Shown here: positions 37,340 through 44,660 of the stretch, one piece after another | Numbering within the stretch: the first letter of the stretch is position 1 | Layout of the letters: the number at the start of each line of letters is the position of its first letter | Assembly: GCA_017301975.1 (NCBI GenBank) | Contig: JAFLEI010000029.1 | Span: 33,271-97,270 of the forward strand | Source of the DNA: Verrucomicrobiota bacterium | GTDB lineage: Bacteria; Verrucomicrobiota; Verrucomicrobiia; Verrucomicrobiales; Verrucomicrobiaceae | DNA: 64,000 bases | Direction: 5' to 3' | Translations under genes and position numbers: made by a program | Notes under the pieces: generated by a model | The model's database searches: none | What the model saw: the letters and a program-made list of their open reading frames with translations, nothing else | What the model was told of the DNA's origin: nothing

Positions 37340-38866
37340 TCTGCAAGAGCTGCACCGCCTAGCCTGTTGAACTCCATGAACCTCATCGATGACAATGCCG
37401 CTTACACTGCGCTGAAATCCCGCGACCCACGCTTTGACGGCGTCTTCTACGTCGGCGTCACCTCCACCGGCATCTACTGCCGCCCCATTTGTCCGGTGAA
37501 GGTGCCCAAGCGCGAGAACTGCCGCTTCTTTGAAAACGCCGGGGCTGCGGAGAAGGCGGCCTTCCGCCCCTGCCTTCGCTGCCGGCCCGAGCTGGCTCCA
37601 GGCCATGCGCCGGTGGATCACGCGCATCGGCTCGCCGATCTGATCATGCTCCGCATGGACGAGGGTCTGACGGATGAAGGCGCAGGCCTCGAAGAAATCG
37701 CCACGCAGTTTGGCCTCAGCTCGCGTCAGTTGCGCCGCATTATACAAAAGGAGCTCGGCGTCTCCCCCATTGAGCTCATCCAAACCCGCCGCCTGCTGCT
37801 CGCCAAACAACTCCTCACCGACACCCGCCTGCCCGTCATCGAGATCGCCTTTGCCAGCGGCTTCTCCAGCCTGCGCCGCTTCAATGACGCCTTCAGCCGC
37901 CATTACCGCATGCCGCCCACACGTCTGCGCAAAGAAGCCGCCTCACATCCGCGCAGGATGCACGCCACCGACACCTCCACGCTCCAGCTCGGCTATCGCT
38001 CGCCCTATGACTGGCAATCCATGCTCAAATTCCTCGCCACCCGCGCCATTCACGAGGTCGAGTACGTAACCGCAGACACCTATGCCCGCACCATCCGCCT
38101 CGGCGATCACAACGGCTGGATCAAGGTGTCCAATGCACCGGAGAAGAACGCGTTGCAGGTGGTGTTCACCCATTCGCTCACCCCGGTCCTTCCTGCGCTC
38201 CTGGGGCGGCTGCGCCACATGTTTGATCTCGCGGCGCGTCCCGACCTCATCGCTGCACATCTTATGAAGGACGCCTCGCTGAAAAAAAGCGTCACGCAAA
38301 ATCCCGGTCTGCGCGTGCCGGGTGCCTTCGATGGTTTTGAACTGGCCGTTCGTGCCGTCCTCGGCCAGCAGATCACCGTTCAAGCCGCGACCAAAATTGC
38401 CTGCCGCTATGCCGAAGCCTTCGGCGAAAAAATCGAAACCCCGTTTCCCGCACTCACCCGCCTCTCACCCACGGCACAGCAAGTCACCCGCGCCACCATC
38501 GATGACATCGCCCGCCTCGGCATCATCCGCACCCGCTCCGCCTGCATCCTCTCTCTGGCGGAGTCCTTTCACTCCGGCAGGCTGAATCTTGATCCCGGCC
38601 CCCACCCTGAGACCGCCATCACTCAATTGGTGAGCCTTCCCGGCATCGGCCCCTGGACCGCAAACTACATCGCCATGCGCGCCCTGCGCTGGCCGGATGC
38701 TTTTCCCAAAGAAGACATCGCCGTCCGCAACAACCTCGGCGGCGTCACCGCAAAACGTGCCGAGGAGCTGTCCCAAGCCTGGCGACCATGGCGAAGCTAT
38801 GCGGTAATGCATGTATGGACCGGCCCAACCTTTCATCCACCTGCCGTAGACGAAAAGGCTTTGTAA
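37322..38866 (+). CDS. alkA: Ada-type regulator fused to DNA-3-methyladenine glycosylase (AlkA)
   Basis: A 514-residue fusion. Residues 20-95 are the Ada zinc domain with C53, C57, C84 and C87; the spacing equals that of E. coli Ada (38, 42, 69, 72), so C53 should take methyl groups from phosphotriesters. An AraC helix-turn-helix region follows (about 110-215, 'SSRQLRRIIQKELG', 'IAFASGFSSLRRFNDAF'). The rest is AlkA: N-terminal domain ('YDWQSMLKFLATRAI'), then helix-hairpin-helix 'LPGIGPWTANYIAMRAL' and the catalytic Asp in 'FPKEDIAVRN'. It excises 3-methyl purines and probably activates repair genes once methylated. Start 37322 or 37376 (see inverted repeat). Divergent from ogt, which would be a natural target. 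Confidence 0.93.
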   Translation: MSENGQSARAAPPSLLNSMNLIDDNAAYTALKSRDPRFDGVFYVGVTSTGIYCRPICPVKVPKRENCRFFENAGAAEKAAFRPCLRCRPELAPGHAPVDHAHRLADLIMLRMDEGLTDEGAGLEEIATQFGLSSRQLRRIIQKELGVSPIELIQTRRLLLAKQLLTDTRLPVIEIAFASGFSSLRRFNDAFSRHYRMPPTRLRKEAASHPRRMHATDTSTLQLGYRSPYDWQSMLKFLATRAIHEVEYVTADTYARTIRLGDHNGWIKVSNAPEKNALQVVFTHSLTPVLPALLGRLRHMFDLAARPDLIAAHLMKDASLKKSVTQNPGLRVPGAFDGFELAVRAVLGQQITVQAATKIACRYAEAFGEKIETPFPALTRLSPTAQQVTRATIDDIARLGIIRTRSACILSLAESFHSGRLNLDPGPHPETAITQLVSLPGIGPWTANYIAMRALRWPDAFPKEDIAVRNNLGGVTAKRAEELSQAWRPWRSYAVMHVWTGPTFHPPAVDEKAL

Positions 38867-38926
38867 TGAATGACGCCACTCGCACGTGGCTGCTTTGAGA
38901 ACAGTTCGCTTAAATGTTTGATTGTC

Positions 38927-38945
38927 CGGCGTACTTTGCACGCCG
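38927..38945. promoter_or_regulatory. Short palindrome before small zinc-protein gene
   Basis: CGGCGT (38927-38932) and ACGCCG (38940-38945) form a perfect 6-base stem with a 7-base loop. A TACACT box at 38951-38956 follows, 13 bases before the ATG at 38970. It may be an operator or a weak terminator for the upstream AlkA fusion gene; there is no T-run. Confidence 0.25.
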
Positions 38946-38969
38946 CGTGCTACACTGTGCCCATGTCAC

Positions 38970-39245
38970 ATGTGGCCCGAATGTCAGGCGTGGCATGCAC
39001 TCATGGAAGAACTCATTTTCAAATCCGACCGCGCCTTTTTAGAGACACTCTGGACGAAATCTCAGGAATCTTTGCGGCTGCTCTGCCCCGTATGCGGAGG
39101 GGAGGTGATGTTTGCCCCTGATTGGAAGCGAGCCCGCGAGCTCACCGTTCATCCCGGAGCCTATTGCACGGTGAATCGCCGACATTTAACAGTGGTCTTT
39201 GAAGAGGCCCCCGTAGAACGTAGCCGCCCGCCCCGGGATTCCTGA
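38970..39245 (+). CDS. Small cysteine-pair protein, unknown
   Basis: A 91-residue protein from ATG 38970 (80 residues if ATG 39003 is used). The central part 'LLCPVCGGEVMFAPDW' is a CxxC zinc-ribbon half-site, followed by 'HPGAYCTVNRRHLTVVFEE'. Only three or four cysteines are present, so zinc might be bound with His or between two copies. It ends in a basic 'RSRPPRDS' tail. I do not recognise the family. The amino acid usage is protein-like in this frame and the gene follows the AlkA fusion by 103 bases on the same strand. It is probably a real but uncharacterised small protein. Confidence 0.55.
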   Translation: MWPECQAWHALMEELIFKSDRAFLETLWTKSQESLRLLCPVCGGEVMFAPDWKRARELTVHPGAYCTVNRRHLTVVFEEAPVERSRPPRDS

Positions 39246-39360
39246 TCGGCACACAGTGCATGGGCCTCGATGGTGGCCCGCAGGGGATGGCCTCTGCCTC
39301 GAGAAAAACGAGTCTGCCAGCAAGTGAACGCCGAAGGGTGTCCAGGTGTCACTACTTTGT

Positions 39361-39507
39361 ATGACGAACAAACCCAACCCGACCCCCAGAGAAAAAGAAA
39401 TTCAGAGCCTCTTCGCCCGCGGGAAAACGCCCGAAACCATTGCCATCCGCATGGGCATGAAGATCTCCAAAGTGTTGGTGGTGCTCGATACGATGCGTGC
39501 GAGCTGA
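39361..39507 (+). CDS. 48-residue helix-turn-helix miniprotein
   Basis: A short frame, ATG 39361 to TGA 39507, that reads 'TPREKEIQSLFARGKTPETI' followed by 'AIRMGMKISKVLVVLDTMRAS'. The pattern of two helices separated by a turn (T-P-E-T-I-A-I-R-M-G at the turn) resembles region 4 of sigma factors or a transposase/LuxR-type helix-turn-helix. It has no partner domain. It lies on the plus strand between the zinc-protein gene and the AraC gene. No strong ribosome site is visible. It may be a small DNA-binding protein or the remnant of a larger one. Confidence 0.5.
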   Translation: MTNKPNPTPREKEIQSLFARGKTPETIAIRMGMKISKVLVVLDTMRAS

Positions 39508-39758
39508 AGATCTGAGGTGGCACACAGGGCCAGAGCACCGGGAACTGCAGGTCCTCCCCGCTTCCCATCCCTCTGGAGGGAGCGGCACGCGGCCACACCA
39601 AAAACCGCACACCAAAGACAAGAAACAGCCGGTACTACTGGAAACCACTATGCCAAAATTGCGGTCCCTCACGACGTCACATACCGTATCGGACGACAAT
39701 ATCGCAAATTCCACCGCAGGGCATCATAGCAGCCGTGAACACAAACCACGAACGCGCT

Positions 39759-40577
39759 ATGAACACCACCACCGCCCACACCTCCCCTCGCCAGCGTTTC
39801 ATCCAAAACCTCTCTGAGGGCGAGCTCTTCCAGCACTATCAGAAGGCCTTCCACACGCTTACCAGCCTCCCACTGAGCCTGGAGGCCACCAAGGACGACT
39901 CCCCCATCGAAGGCATCGTCACCCGCAAAGGCGTCGCCGGCGTGGTGGAAACACAGGTCCCGGTGCGCGTGGGAAAAAACACCATCGCGGTCATGCTCAC
40001 AGGTGCCGTCCGTCTTCAGCCCGCCAATGCCGAAACCTTCGCCCCCGTCGCCAAGGCGCTGCTGGATGAAGACCGCACCGCAGCGGAAATCCGCGGTGCC
40101 AAGGTGCATTTCGAACACGTGCCCGTGATGGCTCCTGAGCGCTATGAAGCTGCTCTGTCCATTCTGCAGTCCTTCGCCATCCAGCTTGGAGACAGCGCGC
40201 ACCGCCTGCTGTTTGCCACCGCCACCCATGAACCCGAGGCCGTGCGCAATGCCAAGACCTTCATCCACTCCCATCTGGCCGAGCCCATGTCTCTCGAAGC
40301 CGTCGCCAGCGCCGTGAACGTGAGCCCCTTCCACTTCTGCAAGCTCTTCAAGCGCGCCACCGGATTGACCTTCACGGATTTCGTGAACCGCGCACGCGTG
40401 GAAAAGGCCAAGCGCATGCTCATGAAGCCCGCCGCACGCATCACCGAAGTGGCCTACGACGTCGGTTTCCAGAGCCTCTCCCACTTCAACCGCAGCTTCC
40501 GCCGCATCGCCGATGAATCCCCCACGGAATTCCGCAGCCGCATGAAGCACAGCGGACCGGCCCTCATGGCCGCATAA
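39759..40577 (+). CDS. AraC-family regulator with PocR-like sensor domain
   Basis: A 272-residue regulator from ATG 39759 (an in-frame GTG at 39735 is possible). The N-terminal 150 residues resemble the PocR ligand domain ('LFQHYQKAFHTLTSLPLSL', 'VPVRVGKNTIAVMLTG'), but the usual CHxG cysteine motif just before 'VPVRVG' is missing. The last 100 residues hold two helix-turn-helix units ('MSLEAVASAVNVSPFHFCKL', 'ITEVAYDVGFQSLSHFNRSF') typical of AraC. A strong terminator follows 45 bases after the stop. Likely controls a sugar-related pathway, perhaps the oxidoreductase gene downstream; the ligand is unknown. Confidence 0.88.
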   Translation: MNTTTAHTSPRQRFIQNLSEGELFQHYQKAFHTLTSLPLSLEATKDDSPIEGIVTRKGVAGVVETQVPVRVGKNTIAVMLTGAVRLQPANAETFAPVAKALLDEDRTAAEIRGAKVHFEHVPVMAPERYEAALSILQSFAIQLGDSAHRLLFATATHEPEAVRNAKTFIHSHLAEPMSLEAVASAVNVSPFHFCKLFKRATGLTFTDFVNRARVEKAKRMLMKPAARITEVAYDVGFQSLSHFNRSFRRIADESPTEFRSRMKHSGPALMAA

Positions 40578-40622
40578 ACTTTGTCGCCATGCGCACCGCT
40601 CTGCGGTGTTTCGACGACATTG

Positions 40623-40672
40623 CCCCGGAGAGGACGCCTGAGCGCGTTGGGCCATCCTTTCCGGGGTTTTTT
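40623..40672 (+). terminator. Rho-independent terminator after the AraC gene
   Basis: A 12-base stem, CCCCGGAGAGGA (40623-40634) with TCCTTTCCGGGG (40655-40666), one G-U pair, closed by a 20-base loop and followed directly by six T residues (40667-40672). It should end the AraC transcript. Confidence 0.85.
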
Positions 40673-40686
40673 GTGCCTCGGAGGAT

Positions 40687-40699
40687 AGGCCTCCGGCCT
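40687..40699. repeat. Short palindrome with 3-base loop
   Basis: AGGCC-TCC-GGCCT, a perfect 5-base stem with a 3-base loop, in the 294-base spacer before the oxidoreductase gene. It has the same build as two palindromes at 46538-46550 and 46617-46629 and may belong to the same small repeat type. Confidence 0.35.
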
Positions 40700-40871
40700 G
40701 TCTCTTGGATCGAGGCGTCCCGCACGTTGATTCATACCCCTGTAACAGACCGTCCCCCCGAGCCGGTCCCCATGCCGCGCAGATGCACTTGACCCCCCGC
40801 ACCCTCTGCGCACACTCGCGTTTCACTCTTCCAACCCCGAACCGAGAACCTAGCACCCCGAACACTTCTTT

Positions 40872-42098
40872 ATGAGCCGGAAAATTCGTTATGGCATGAT
40901 CGGCGGCGGACGCGGCGCCTTCATTGGCGGCGTCCACCGCATCGCAGCATCGATCGATCAGCAGATTGAACTCGTCTGCGGCGCTTTTTCCTCCGACCCC
41001 CAGCGCTCCAAGGACAGCGGTGCCGACTTCTTCCTCCCTGCCGAGCGCTGCTACGCCAATTACGAAGAAATGCTCCGCACCGAAGCCGCCCTGCCTGCGG
41101 ACAAGCGCATGGACTTCGTCTCCATCGTCACCCCAAATCACCTGCACTTCCCCGCCGCCAAAGCCGCGCTGGAGGCCGGCTTCCACGTCCTCTCAGACAA
41201 GCCCGCCACTTTCAACCTCGCCCAGGCCAAGGAACTCGCGGAAATCGTCAAGAAAACCGGCAAACTCTACGGCGTCACCTACAACTACACCGGCTACCCG
41301 CTCATGCGCCAGGCCCGCCAGATGATCGAGGAAGGCAAGCTCGGCGAGATCCGCAAAGTCGTCGTCGAATACCCGCAGGGCTGGCTCGCCACCATGCTGG
41401 AAAACACCGGCCAGAAGCAGGCCTCTTGGCGCGTCGATCCCGCCATCTGCGGCGCCGCAGGCTGCATGGGAGACATCGGCACCCACGCCATCAACCTCGC
41501 CGAATACGTCACCGGCTTGCACATCAAGGAGCTCGCCGCAGACCTCACCATCTTCCTGGCCAAGGAAGGCCGCCGCCTTGAAGACGATGGCAACGTCCTG
41601 CTGCGCTTCACCAACGGCGCCAAAGGCGTGCTCCACTCCAGCCAGATCAGCATCGGCTGTGAAAACAACCTCAGCCTCCGCGTCTATGGTTCATTGGGCG
41701 GCATCGAGTGGTCCCAGCTCGATCCCAACACTATGATCGTCACCTCGCTGGACAAGCCCAAGCAGATCTACCGCACCGGCCTCGGCTACCTCGGCAGCGC
41801 CGCCTCTGCCTGCACCCGCACGCCCTCCGGCCATCCCGAAGGCTACCTGGAAGGCTTCGCCAACATCTACAAAAACTTCGCCAACCACATCCGTGCCGTG
41901 AATGCCGGCACCACGCCCAACCCGCTGGACATGGACTACCCGACCATCGAAGAAGGCGTCGCAGGCATGGCCTTCATCGAAGCCGTCGTCGCCTCCTCCG
42001 CCAACAACGCCGCCTGGACCCCGCTGGACTACACCCCCACCATCCGCGCGAAGTACGGCGATGCCACGCTAAGCAGCGATCGCGGCGGCCTGGCCTAA
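40872..42098 (+). CDS. Gfo/Idh/MocA-family oxidoreductase
   Basis: A 408-residue NAD(P)-dependent dehydrogenase. The Rossmann start is 'GMIGGGRGAFIGGVHR', the conserved Lys-Pro lies in 'LSDKPATF' (usually EKP), and 'GDIGTHAINLAEYVTG' holds the catalytic His. Enzymes of this family act on sugars or inositols, often as the 3-keto forming or reducing partner of glycoside breakdown. No signal peptide is seen, so it acts in the cytoplasm. It stands alone between the AraC terminator and its own terminator at 42119. Pairing with the DUF1080 hydrolase at 11010 is a biological possibility, not shown by the sequence. Confidence 0.92.
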   Translation: MSRKIRYGMIGGGRGAFIGGVHRIAASIDQQIELVCGAFSSDPQRSKDSGADFFLPAERCYANYEEMLRTEAALPADKRMDFVSIVTPNHLHFPAAKAALEAGFHVLSDKPATFNLAQAKELAEIVKKTGKLYGVTYNYTGYPLMRQARQMIEEGKLGEIRKVVVEYPQGWLATMLENTGQKQASWRVDPAICGAAGCMGDIGTHAINLAEYVTGLHIKELAADLTIFLAKEGRRLEDDGNVLLRFTNGAKGVLHSSQISIGCENNLSLRVYGSLGGIEWSQLDPNTMIVTSLDKPKQIYRTGLGYLGSAASACTRTPSGHPEGYLEGFANIYKNFANHIRAVNAGTTPNPLDMDYPTIEEGVAGMAFIEAVVASSANNAAWTPLDYTPTIRAKYGDATLSSDRGGLA

Positions 42099-42118
42099 TC
42101 ACGCGGAACAGAATCATG

Positions 42119-42155
42119 GAGCGATGCCGGTCTGCGCTGGCATCGCTCTTTCATT
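42119..42155 (+). terminator. Terminator after the Gfo/Idh/MocA gene
   Basis: A perfect 10-base stem, GAGCGATGCC (42119-42128) with GGCATCGCTC (42139-42148), 10-base loop, followed by TTTCATT. It lies between convergent genes; the stem can serve the plus-strand oxidoreductase gene. The T-run is short. Confidence 0.7.
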
Positions 42156-42168
42156 ATCCGCGAAAACC

Positions 42169-42720
42169 TCATGCCCGCGGTTTCCTGCGCAGCAGCTTGT
42201 AGGCGTAGAGGAGCGCGCGGCCAAGAAACGTCTGGGGTGGTGATGGCTTTCTCCGCAAAGGAGCACGCGGTGTGGTCGTGACATTGTAGTCCTCCTCTCG
42301 CTCCCCGGGAAACCCGCGAAAAACACCATCTCCATCCGCATCCTCGGCAAACTCTTCGAATCCCATGTTGCCGAGCGAAAGGTTGTTCTCGATCGCTCCA
42401 ATCCGTGTCGGCAGGGCGCGAAAGCTTCGACCAGGTTCGTTGAGGAGATCCATCACAAGCAACGGCTGCTCAGGCGCTGCAAAAGTGCTGCAATCTGCGA
42501 TGACGATGAAACTGTGAGGGTGGTTGGCCGGGATGCTGAAGCGCAATGCCTCGGAATTGACATCGGCAAAGCTGCGATCATTCACGAAGGCCACGTTCGC
42601 CAGGAAGCCATCTCTGCCGATGGGACTCGCGATCAAAGCGCACAGACGGCCCCAAGCCTGATCGTCGGTAAAGTCGGTACGTAGCACGATGGGGTTTTCA
42701 GTGTCGGGAATCGCTTTCAT
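42169..42720 (-). CDS. DUF6924-like protein
   Basis: A 183-residue protein from ATG 42720, which lies 20 bases after the upstream gene's stop; the longer frame to 42801 would overlap that gene. It reads 'IVLRTDFTDDQAWGRLCALI', 'DGFLANVAFVNDRSF' and 'HSFIVIADCSTF', which I recognise as DUF6924, a domain of unknown function. A segment 'DADGDGVFRGF' resembles a calcium loop. The tail is basic. It is the last gene of a three-gene minus-strand cassette with a SUKH immunity protein, which suggests a role in toxin immunity, but no direct evidence exists. Confidence 0.7.
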   Translation of the reverse strand: MKAIPDTENPIVLRTDFTDDQAWGRLCALIASPIGRDGFLANVAFVNDRSFADVNSEALRFSIPANHPHSFIVIADCSTFAAPEQPLLVMDLLNEPGRSFRALPTRIGAIENNLSLGNMGFEEFAEDADGDGVFRGFPGEREEDYNVTTTPRAPLRRKPSPPQTFLGRALLYAYKLLRRKPRA

Positions 42721-42739
42721 CGTGATGAGATTATGTCCG

Positions 42740-43168
42740 TCATGAACGCTCTCCGTTAAGCGTCGCGGTCGTTTTGCCGTCAAGCGTGCCCCCATCACCA
42801 CCGGTCAGTTTCAGTGGGGTGATCTGGTACTCGGAAAAGTCCAGCGGATCGGGATGCTCTGCCGAGGACAGCTGCACCGTGAATCGTGTTCCTGCTTCAT
42901 TCACTCCAATGATCGCACCTTCCTCGCCTGCATGCGGTCCCAGGCTCACGCGGATCTGGTCGCCGATCTCGCAACCGTCTTTTCGAATGAGGTACCGAGT
43001 CCAGAAAAACAGCCCAACCAACGGCAGCAGCATCGCAGTCGCGACGATCCAGTTCCCCAGACATAGATTCAAGACCGCCGTCACGAGGTAAGCCAGGAGC
43101 AACAGTTCGATGCAGGTCGATCGAGCAAAACCTCCACACCTTCGATAGCATGGCAGAAACGTGTTCAT
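42740..43168 (-). CDS. Membrane protein with KOW-like domain
   Basis: A 142-residue protein with two closely spaced membrane helices (about 20-38 and 41-57, 'ELLLLAYLVTAVLNL' and 'IVATAMLLPLVGLFFW') and a C-terminal soluble part with a KOW-like beta unit ('GDQIRVSLGPHAGEEGAII'). KOW motifs usually bind RNA or ribosomal proteins, but here the domain sits next to a membrane hairpin and no function is known. It follows the SUKH gene by 4 bases and precedes the DUF6924 gene by 19 bases, so the three are likely one operon. Confidence 0.65.
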   Translation of the reverse strand: MNTFLPCYRRCGGFARSTCIELLLLAYLVTAVLNLCLGNWIVATAMLLPLVGLFFWTRYLIRKDGCEIGDQIRVSLGPHAGEEGAIIGVNEAGTRFTVQLSSAEHPDPLDFSEYQITPLKLTGGDGGTLDGKTTATLNGERS

Positions 43169-43172
43169 GGGA

Positions 43173-44468
43173 TTATCCCATCAGAAATGGCACCGCTTGT
43201 CCAGCAGCAACAGCGTCAAGCCAGTGGCCGATCCAGCTTGAAAAAGTCAGCTGCGACTGAAAAACCGGGGGACGCATGAGATGCTCTCCCCACACAAAAA
43301 CTCTTCCTCGGTGCGGCCCGTTCACGATCATGCGAAAGAAAAGGCCGCAGCCATATTCCGCGATCGTCATGCTGCCACGCATCGGGTCCCACTCCTCCCG
43401 CTCCAAGCGGTTCTCGGCATCCTCCACACCCAAAGCATCCAGCCACTTCTCGCCCAGGCCTTCCAGCTCCGGCGTGATCAAGCAGGGCGCGATGAGGTCA
43501 CGCTCCAGTCTGGCCTCAGACCAGTATCCGGCGTCCCAGTCCTCCAGCGCCACGAAACCAGGCGCATGCAGCCCGCCGTTGCCGACCGCAGTGATGAAAA
43601 AGACATAGTCATCCGGCAAACGAATGCCCGCTGTCTTTTCAAACTCAATCACGCGCTCGATCAGCACGGGCGGACGGAGCATGACGCGCGCCTGGATCGC
43701 CTTCTCACGCAACGCCGCATGGGCCTGATTCAAAGCCTGAAGCCGAACATGCAAATCATCAGGCGATGATGCAGTAGTTGCGGCATCGCCCGAGCCCTGA
43801 GTTTTAAGAGCGTCGTAATGCCACACTCCGGAGGCAGGGGCGCCCGGCCACGGATCATAGTTCTGTGTGCTGCTCAGCATGATCTCCAGCGCTCGATCAA
43901 AGTTTCCGGCAACGTAGTCGATACGGCCGCTGCCTGGATCTTTGTGACCCGTCTCGCCATCTGCAAAAATGCGGCCAGAGTCATCCGCATAAAGCACCAG
44001 TCCATCATCGTCGAACAGGTTGGTGAATCCAACGGGATGCAGGTGCGCTTTCACCAACGATTCCAGGAGGTTCTGATGCGCCGTGAGTTCGCTTTCCACA
44101 GCCCCAATCCTGGCGCAGCGGCCAATGCCAGAGTAAATTTTCAATCCTCCAAATTCGGTCAAAACTACGGTGACAGGCTGCGGAAAGGGATGGCGCGCGG
44201 CTTCCTGCGTCGCCAGCAGCGTATCAGCTTCAGCTTTTCGTCCTTCCGTCCACCCGGCTCCCAGCAGCTTGATCAACACTTTCTCGCTGAACCTTTTTCG
44301 GGTGCTGTCACTCACCATCTTCAGCTTCTGTCGTCCAAGTTTTTGTCGTTCCGTTTCCTCGCGCCGCGATTGATTCAAAGACACCTCCCACTCTGGTGGA
44401 GGCGGCGAGGCAAACCCGAGTTTGACCGAGCGCAGAACCATGCGGATGAACGGTATCAGCTTTTTCAT
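43173..44468 (-). CDS. Double SUKH protein (SUKH-3 plus SMI1/KNR4), putative immunity protein
   Basis: A 431-residue protein with two SUKH-superfamily domains. Residues about 60-195 resemble SUKH-3 ('LIKLLGAGWTEGRKAEADTL', 'VVLTEFGGLKIYSG', 'FTNLFDDDGLVLYADDSG'). Residues about 275-425 resemble SMI1/KNR4 (SUKH-1): 'VIEFEKTAGIRLPDDYVFF', 'AVGNGG'. SUKH proteins often neutralise polymorphic toxins. Fusion of two types gives a protein that could block two toxins. It is the first gene of the cassette, and no toxin gene is recognisable nearby. Start ATG 44468. Confidence 0.75.
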   Translation of the reverse strand: MKKLIPFIRMVLRSVKLGFASPPPPEWEVSLNQSRREETERQKLGRQKLKMVSDSTRKRFSEKVLIKLLGAGWTEGRKAEADTLLATQEAARHPFPQPVTVVLTEFGGLKIYSGIGRCARIGAVESELTAHQNLLESLVKAHLHPVGFTNLFDDDGLVLYADDSGRIFADGETGHKDPGSGRIDYVAGNFDRALEIMLSSTQNYDPWPGAPASGVWHYDALKTQGSGDAATTASSPDDLHVRLQALNQAHAALREKAIQARVMLRPPVLIERVIEFEKTAGIRLPDDYVFFITAVGNGGLHAPGFVALEDWDAGYWSEARLERDLIAPCLITPELEGLGEKWLDALGVEDAENRLEREEWDPMRGSMTIAEYGCGLFFRMIVNGPHRGRVFVWGEHLMRPPVFQSQLTFSSWIGHWLDAVAAGQAVPFLMG

Positions 44469-44593
44469 GCCATTGGTTTCACCGGTTTAGGAAGCAGTGG
44501 AAATAGCAGTCACACACGGGTTCGATCGGCTACTTTCCCTCAGCAAAGGAAAGCGCAACGTCCTAATCTGGAGCAGTGTCCATTTTTTCCTTG

Positions 44594-44636
44594 AATAAAA
44601 ACGGGGAGAACAAGCACCATCGCCCATTCCCCCCGT
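44594..44636 (-). terminator. Terminator after the second Gfo/Idh/MocA gene
   Basis: Read on the minus strand: ACGGGGGGA (44636-44628), an 18-base loop, TCTCCCCGT (44609-44601) and then TTTTATT. The 9-base stem has one G-U pair. It lies 25 bases after the oxidoreductase stop at 44661. Confidence 0.75.
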
Positions 44637-44660
44637 CACAATAATTGATTGCCCGTCAGT

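Noticed and set aside
40589..40792. 67-codon frame after the AraC gene
   Set aside because: It crosses the terminator stem and T-run and has no recognisable content.
44510..44530. GGTTCGATC string resembling a tRNA T-loop
   Set aside because: No acceptor stem, anticodon arm or CCA can be folded around it on either strand.
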